NCBI GenBank assembly: GCA_033065855.1
Contig: JAVXUO010000737.1
Coordinates: forward strand, 186,001-250,000
DNA: 64,000 nt
Source of the DNA: Escallonia rubra
Taxonomy: Eukaryota > Streptophyta > Magnoliopsida > Escalloniales > Escalloniaceae
Direction: 5' to 3'
The translations under genes were made by a program, and so were the position numbers. This document shows positions 58,654-64,000 of the stretch, piece by piece. Position 1 is the stretch's first letter. Every line of letters starts with the position of its first letter. The notes under the pieces are model-generated. The model was not told where the DNA came from. It searched no databases and saw nothing but the letters and a program-made list of their open reading frames with translations.

Positions 58654-60632
58654 TTAAGCAGAAGCTCGGCCCCCAGACCTGGAGCTTGGGCCAAACAAGA
58701 AAGTTTCCTCCCTGTTGAACTTGAGCTTGTGTGCCTCCTCTCGTGAAATTTGGTAGGCATTGGCGATTACATCCACCGGAATGCCTCGCATTGCCGAAGT
58801 CCGCCCCGCAAGGGTGTTGATCATGGCGTTGTCATTGGTCATGAAGGACACCCATTCAACTCCCTGGTTGCCGGCCTGTTTCACCACCGCGTAGTTCTGT
58901 GGGGCTACCACGATTTGTCCCTGTCGGATTTCGTCGTCAAACACGGCCTCTCCCCGGTGATCAACGATCTGGATCCTTGCATCTCCCCTTGTGATGTAGA
59001 TCACGCTGTGGGAATTCAGGTTCCAGTGTGGTGCCTTGATTGCATTCTGCACTCATGCATAACGTAGGGTTAACCCCCCAAAATGGTTTTGCTCTAGATT
59101 GGAAGTACAGTGACAGTTCTAGTTATGCTTTTAGTCTTTTACCATCATCTTTTACATGACAGTATTTGTGTTCCTACTTTGAGCGACAAATTGCAAGTGT
59201 CGCTGAATTTGTTTTAGAAGTGCTCTAAAAATATTAAGGCATGTATGAGACCATTTTCTGAAACAAGTTTGGACTGCAACGGGTTGTTGCATGTAGTGAC
59301 GATTAAAAGTTCCAAATTTTGGTTACTTTTTTCTGTTGTTCTTGTAGCAAAAGGTTTTCTTTTTAGTTCTCCTTACCCGGTGGAGGACTCCTCTCTCGGC
59401 ACTAAGTTGGAGCAATCGGAGGATGGGAAGATTGAAGCTGTTGACGTTCGTAAGGCGCCCTGCGTCCGGGTTGAAGATATCGGCACGCGAAGGGTCGTCG
59501 ATGTTCTCCCTGAGCCTCGCGGAGCAAATGGTTTCTTCCAATCCATTTCCACTCCCTCGTCCCTGCCCTTGCTCTTGTCGTTCCTGTTCTTCCCGCGACA
59601 TTGGTGGCCTTATCACTTGAAGCTCGCGTTCGACTCTGACAATATGTCCCCTCTGGTCGTTTTCGCCCTGAAGCTTCCTTGCCGTCTCGGTGTCCACGTT
59701 AAACGCCTCGGCCAAAGCCTCAGCATCAAAGCCCCTGAAGATGTTGCCGCAACTCTCTTGCTGTCCACCCTTCTTGCCGTGCTGTCCTTGTTCTTTTTGC
59801 GGGTTTCCAGCAAAGAAGAATCTCTACAATGCCGCGTAAAAGGTTACTTCTTGCCCGTGTTATATATGAACAGATCAGTAGTAGTTAAAAACATCCAAAA
59901 AAACTGTGTGCAGATGCCAACTTGTTGGTGCATATCTTACCCTAGGATTTTGATCAAGCTGGTTGGCATTGTTGCTGGTGTCAAGCAGAACAACGGCAAT
60001 GAGCTCCCTATCACCATCATTGTAGAGCCAGTGTGCTGCTCCAGCTGGGATTGCAACAATGTCGCCTTCTCTGAAGTGCCTAATCTTCTGATGGCGATCC
60101 TGGAATCTCTGTCCTTCTTGTGACTGTCCTTGAGATTGCTGGGACGATTGGAACGTTTCCGCACAGCCAGGAAAGATAACCTCATGAAATCCTCTACCTG
60201 TTCGAAAAATAGTTCAACAGCACATGAAATCATGCTACACAGACTGATAATACTGTGTGAAGCAATTATATATAGCGCGACACCTGTGCCACAATTTTGA
60301 CACAGGCGACACTCATGTTACCAACAAAAATTTTGCTCACCTTGTTCAATATAGACAAGTAAAGGAGCGTTAGTGTAGGAGGGCAAGAGAAGGCCTTTGG
60401 GTTGGATTCTGTGGCGAATGACGGCCACACCGGCACATTGGAACTGGTCGTTTTTCCAGTCCCACAACTCGCTCTCACCGGCTTCTGCTTGGACACGGTC
60501 GTTAGGTTCAAGGGCGTTGATTCTCTGAATTTGGCACTCATTCTGCTGCTGCCATTGTTGCTGGCGAGCTACACAGCCATGAAAGAGCAAAAGGCAGCCT
60601 AGCAAAAGAGAAAGCAAGGAACGGCTAACCAT
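58654..60632 (-). CDS. 11S globulin (legumin/glycinin-type) seed storage protein
   Basis: The four exons are 60632-60341, 60197-59941, 59823-59377 and 59046-58654 (stop TAA), with introns of 143, 117 and 330 bp. The four-exon layout and the 462-aa length are those of the family. A signal peptide (about residues 1-22, hydrophobic [12 protein letters not shown]) is followed by two cupin domains. Cys33 and Cys66 fit the acidic-chain disulfide, and Cys109 and Cys283 the interchain one. The Asn-Gly processing site N276-G277 (NGLEETIC) separates acidic and basic chains. The protein is made in the rough ER of maturing embryos, cleaved by legumain in storage vacuoles and packed as hexamers. The variable region before NGLEE is short and Glu/Gln/Arg-rich. 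Family members in nuts and seeds are known allergens. No defect is seen, so the gene looks functional. Confidence 0.96.
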
Positions 60633-60686
60633 AGTGAGTGTTGTGATCTGATAATCTGATGGGAAGTGGCGAGTGGAAACTGCTGG

Positions 60687-60694
60687 TATTTATA
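60687..60694 (-). promoter_or_regulatory. TATA box of the legumin gene
   Basis: On the minus strand it reads GCTATAAATACC, 55 bp upstream of the ATG at 60632. That spacing fits the short 5' UTR usual for legumin genes. Confidence 0.85.
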
Positions 60695-60766
60695 GCAATA
60701 AAGGGTGGGTTTGGTGCTTGACACATACTACAATGGTGGACGAGGGAGATGTGCCATCTTGCAATC

Positions 60767-61339
60767 TGCATGCCAAGTAAACCCTAGCTGCTTACACCTA
60801 ATCGTTGCAGGTGGCCTTGGCTGTAGAGAATTGAACAAAAACTTCTGTTTGTATATGCATGGCGCTTGGGAAATGAGATCTGGCGTTTAGAAAAATAAAC
60901 AAATTTGCAGGTGGCCTTGGCTTAAGTTTGTCTATGCATGGGAACTTCGATAAATTATTTATGTTGGAGTGCATGGCATCATGAGCAAATAGAGAACTTT
61001 TGTTTGAAAAATATTATTTTTCTCTATTTTTTAACTGCTGGTCTACTATTATATATATGACTATTAATGGCATTTTCAATTGGAACCTTCTAAAATTTTA
61101 ACGACATAAACAAAATGCACAAGTTCAAGTGAAGTGAAGTGGAAAAACAATTTCCTAAATAAATATAGCGGACGGTGAAAAAATTTCGATGTTGTGGCCC
61201 GCGATCTGGCCGTCCACTCACTTCTCATTAGCACCTATTTGACTTGAGGTTTGTGCATGCAAATTTTCAAAAACGACGTTGAATTTAATTTTTCCTGATA
61301 TAATAGGTATGAAATATTGTGAACAAGTTAAGGCATGCA
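60767..61339 (-). promoter_or_regulatory. Cluster of RY (CATGCA) motifs upstream of the legumin gene
   Basis: TGCATG/CATGCA occurs at about 60767-60773, 60856-60861, 60935-60940, 60970-60975, 61254-61260 and 61333-61339, six in under 600 bp. RY motifs are bound by B3 factors (ABI3, FUS3, LEC2) and drive seed-specific expression of storage proteins. Their presence here is seen directly; activity is inferred. Confidence 0.75.
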
Positions 61340-61997
61340 AATTTTCAAAAACAACGTCCGAGGCATGAAATATTGTGAGTTAAGTAGTTGTAGGTCCTAG
61401 ATAAAAATGCCATTGTATTCCATAGATCGGTGAGATAATCAGTGCCATAGACATCTCTGCTAATTACCAAGCTTGTATCAGTCTCCATTGCGAAGAAAGC
61501 TTTAGTCAACAAATTTAGGTAACAATGACAAGTGAATCTCTCACCTCGAGCACACGAATGAAATTAAAGGGGGCTGTATACTTCTGTTAAACTGCAACAT
61601 AAATCCCCTGTACATCGCAAAAGGATTTTTAGCGACTGAGAAAAACAAATTTGCTCCTAATTAGTCTTTCGTCACCATAATTCAGCGACAATTTGTAGTT
61701 TGTCACAAAAAAATTCTCTAGCAATAGTTTTGGAGTCTATTGCTGTTCCCAACCTATCTGGGCTACACCTATAGGCCCATTGGGGGTCCCAATTTTCATG
61801 ACACGTCGGTACATTCAACGGTCAACTTTTCAGTGCCACAAGCCGGTCAAAGCGACACGTAATCAAGTCATGTGCATTTTCCCTTTGTGAAGCAACTTTG
61901 GTGTGCCTTCCCCCTTGGGGGGGTCGGCCACCTTAGGGGGTCGGTCACCTTCCCCTTCAAGGTGTTGACCTCATTTCTTCACTTCTCTTCAACGGAC

Positions 61998-63152
61998 TGT
62001 TAGGATCAAGCACTTACCACTGCACCAAAAGCAATTGCTGTTAGTAAGGGCGTAACTTTATTTCCTTATAGTCATGGCACAGCAGTCAGCGCACACGGTC
62101 GAGTACATAAGGGAGTAGATGGACGTGGCCAACCTCCGATCTGCCAACAATCCCTTCCCCAGATACACCCCAGGGGACTCTAACCCGTGACCAACTCTGA
62201 TACCAATTATTAGGATCAAGCGCTAACCACTGCACCAAAAGCAATTGCTGTTAGTAGAGGCGCAACTTTATTTCTTTATAGTCCTAGCACAGCAGCCAGC
62301 GCACACGGTCGAGTACACGAGGGAGTAGATGGACGCGGCCAACCTCCGATCTGCCAACAATCCATTCCCCAGTTATACCCCGGGGGACTCGAACCCGTGA
62401 CCTGCTCTGATACCACTTGTAAAGAAATATATTAGATTTCGCACCAAGCAATAAAGAAGAGAATAAAAAATAATAACAGAAAATAAACCCTTCTCTTTAC
62501 ATTATTGTTTTACATTTGTGTTGAGATTGGTTGTTTACTTATTTGTGTTATTGAGATTGAAGTTTGTTGTTTGTTAATTTTTAAAGTAGTCTTAAAACCT
62601 TATTCACTCCCTAGGGTTATTTTATTGGTTTCACCTTCCCCAGTTATACCCCGGGGGACTCGAACCCGTGACCTGTTCTGATACCACTTGTAAAGGAATA
62701 TACTAGATTTCGCACCAAGCAATAAAGAAGAGAATCGAAAATAATAACAGAAAATAGAGACACAAGATTTACATGGTGTAGTGGTTAGCGCTTGATCCTA
62801 ACAATTAGTATCAAAGCAGGTCACGGGTTCGAGTCCCCCAGGGTAACCACTACACCATGTAAATCTTGTGTCTCTATTTTCTGTTATTATTTTCGATTCT
62901 CTTCTTTATTGCTTGGTGCGAAATCTAGTATATTTCTTTACAATTGGTATCAGAGCAGGTCACGGGTTCGAGTCCTCCGGGGTGTATCTAGGGAAGGGAT
63001 TGTTGGCAGATCGGAGGTTGGCCGCGTCCATCTACTCCCTTGTGTACTCGACCGTGTGCGTTGGCTACTGTGCCAGGACTATAAGAAAATAAAGTTGTGC
63101 CCTTACTAATAGCAATTGCTTTTGGTGCAGTGGTAAGCGCTTGATCCTAACA
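61998..63152. mobile_element. Rearranged TRIM-like insertion with inverted ends inside the LTR
   Basis: It begins TGTTAGGATCAAGC and ends GCTTGATCCTAACA. The ends stay complementary for about 200 bp. Two direct 210-bp units (62001-62210 and 62211-62420) lie at the left and an inverted copy at the right. Each carries ATTGGTATCAGAGC (or its inverse), the initiator-Met-tRNA-type primer-binding site of plant retrotransposons, plus a GGTTCGAGTCC word. Left and right flanks together reconstruct the uninterrupted LTR, with only a partial duplication (GGAC/GGAAC). The central part, 62425-62640, is less organised. Confidence 0.65.
62640..62992. repeat. Large palindrome, arms about 148 bp, loop about 58 bp
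   Basis: The left arm (62640-62786) includes CACCAAGCAATAAAGAAGAG and ACATGGTGTAGTGGTT. The right arm (62845-62992) is its near-perfect inverse, starting AACCACTACACCATGT. The loop carries a third, degenerate copy of the primer-binding-type sequence (TTAGTATCAAAGCAGG). Confidence 0.85.
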
Positions 63153-64000
63153 TGGAACATGCATCCTCCTCAACACCTGTCGCTCGTGGTCTCGCGTCGT
63201 CTCCGCGACGCCAACTGTCACCTGCGCACCGGCTTCACGGCGCCCGTCGCCAGCGTGCCGGCTTCACGGCACCCTTCGCCCGTGGTCGAGCGCTGTCGCC
63301 GCGACGCCCGCGGTCGCGTGCTGAATTCCCGGAGCTCGTCGCTAGCGGCCGCGCATAGGATTCACGACGCCCGTCGTCCGTGGTCACGAGCCGTCTCCTG
63401 CGCGCCGATTTCCCGGAGCTCGACGCCCGCGTGTCGGCTCCACGATGCCCGTCGCCTGCGCCTGCACCGCATCTCCAACACTTCTTCGCGCCCATGCGCC
63501 TCGCCACTGATACAGTCGCGCCCCCGGCTCTATGTCACACTACCACGCTCCTTGCGTTGGTCCATCTTATCACCACACCATGCGCACCTTGCCTTGGTCG
63601 TGAAACATGCTTCGACCCACTCTCCGCACAAGGACTCACCCGCGAGGATAGGAGACTCCTTTGGGACACTATCTCCGTCAGGGAGCTTTTCAACTCCCCT
63701 TCCGCTAGGTAGATGGCTCCTCCGGGATGCTGCCTCTGCTCGTCAGGTAGACGGCTCCTCCGGGATGCTACCTTGACGCGCTCCGAGTGCTCCGGCACAA
63801 GGACTCACCCGCGGGGATAGGCAACTCCTCCGAGACACTATCTCCGCCAGGGAGCTTTTCAACTCCCCTTCCACCAGGTAGACGGCTCCTCCGGGATGCT
63901 ACCTCAGCCCACGGAATATGTGACTCATCCGGCACACTATCTCCGCCATGGTGTCTGCGTGACTGGCCTACGTGCTCCGGCACTTGGGGCTTCATCAGCA

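Larger units (their letters stand above)
61744..64000 (+). mobile_element. Long LTR, second copy, inverted relative to 24-25.8 kb, interrupted and cut by window edge
   Basis: It starts TGTTCCCAACCTATCT, the sense-strand start of the LTR at 24013-25802, and is collinear with that LTR read on its minus strand. Shared blocks are the CCTATAGG(C) region, the GTCAACTTTTCA block, the CCTTCCCCCTTGGGGGG(G)TCGGCCAC region, the GC-rich part and the GCCGTCTACC-type tandem units. Collinearity is broken by an insertion at 61998-63152. Open frames over the GC-rich part carry no gag or pol domain. Whether a full retrotransposon lies beyond 64000 cannot be seen. Confidence 0.78.

Noticed and set aside
59245-60123. 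292-codon open frame on the plus strand
   Set aside because: It is antisense to legumin exons 2-3 and their intron. The minus frame has the family signature, splice sites and disulfide cysteines.
62750-62850. Possible tRNA gene: GTAGTGGTTAGC (A-box-like) and GGTTCGAGTCC (B-box-like) with suitable spacing
   Set aside because: No cloverleaf can be paired. The words are part of the retrotransposon primer-binding region and sit in the loop of a palindrome.

Overview
The window is nuclear DNA of a flowering plant, almost certainly a eudicot. It has spliced genes with plant-specific products, including a chloroplast Rho-N protein, a TOM1-like (TOL) protein, a U-box protein, an 11S seed globulin and a patellin relic. 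Introns are AT-rich and large, and many class I and class II transposons are present. I cannot name the species. No rRNA, tRNA, CRISPR or bacterial-type operon was seen.

Layout from left to right. 1-207: first coding codons of a plant U-box (PUB3/PUB4-type) gene on the minus strand, cut by the window edge. 4757-10939: RHON1-like gene (minus), made of a 40-nt coding first exon, a 5.05-kb intron and one main exon. 13344-23276: five-exon S26-type 'peptidase' gene (minus) that encodes a 200-aa protein whose catalytic Ser and Lys are both replaced. 23.3-30.7 kb: intergenic, with a 1.8-kb solo LTR, a hAT-like relic and a MULE. 30708-38593: three-exon TOL gene (plus, VHS plus GAT domains, 384 aa) whose 6.4-kb first intron holds three TIR elements. 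39516-54815: complete 18-exon cohesin SMC1 gene (plus, 1217 aa) with one AT-AC U12-type intron and a nested hAT pair in intron 9. 57175-58061: patellin pseudogene (plus). 58654-60632: intact four-exon 11S legumin gene (minus) with a TATA box and several RY motifs upstream. 61744-64000: a second copy of the long LTR, opposite in orientation to the first, split by an insertion that contains a ~150-bp-arm palindrome.

The genes are ordinary single-copy housekeeping or seed genes and do not form a pathway. RHON1, the S26-like gene and TOL appear in the same order as my recollection of Arabidopsis At1g06190-At1g06200-At1g06210, which suggests old microsynteny. SMC1 and the PUB3-like gene also recall one neighbourhood on Arabidopsis chromosome 3. 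All splice models were built by hand from GT/AG (once AT/AC) sites and reading-frame continuity. Their lengths agree with the known families to within a few residues.

The most distinctive content is the transposon record. A non-autonomous hAT-like family with termini CTAGGTAGCACGG / CCGTGCTTCAGAG and 8-bp target duplications has inserted repeatedly into introns of the S26-like gene and SMC1. One copy sits inside another, unrelated hAT-type element. Two MULE-type elements have perfect 9-bp duplications, and two LTRs are solo with perfect 5-bp duplications. The host reading frames remain intact throughout.
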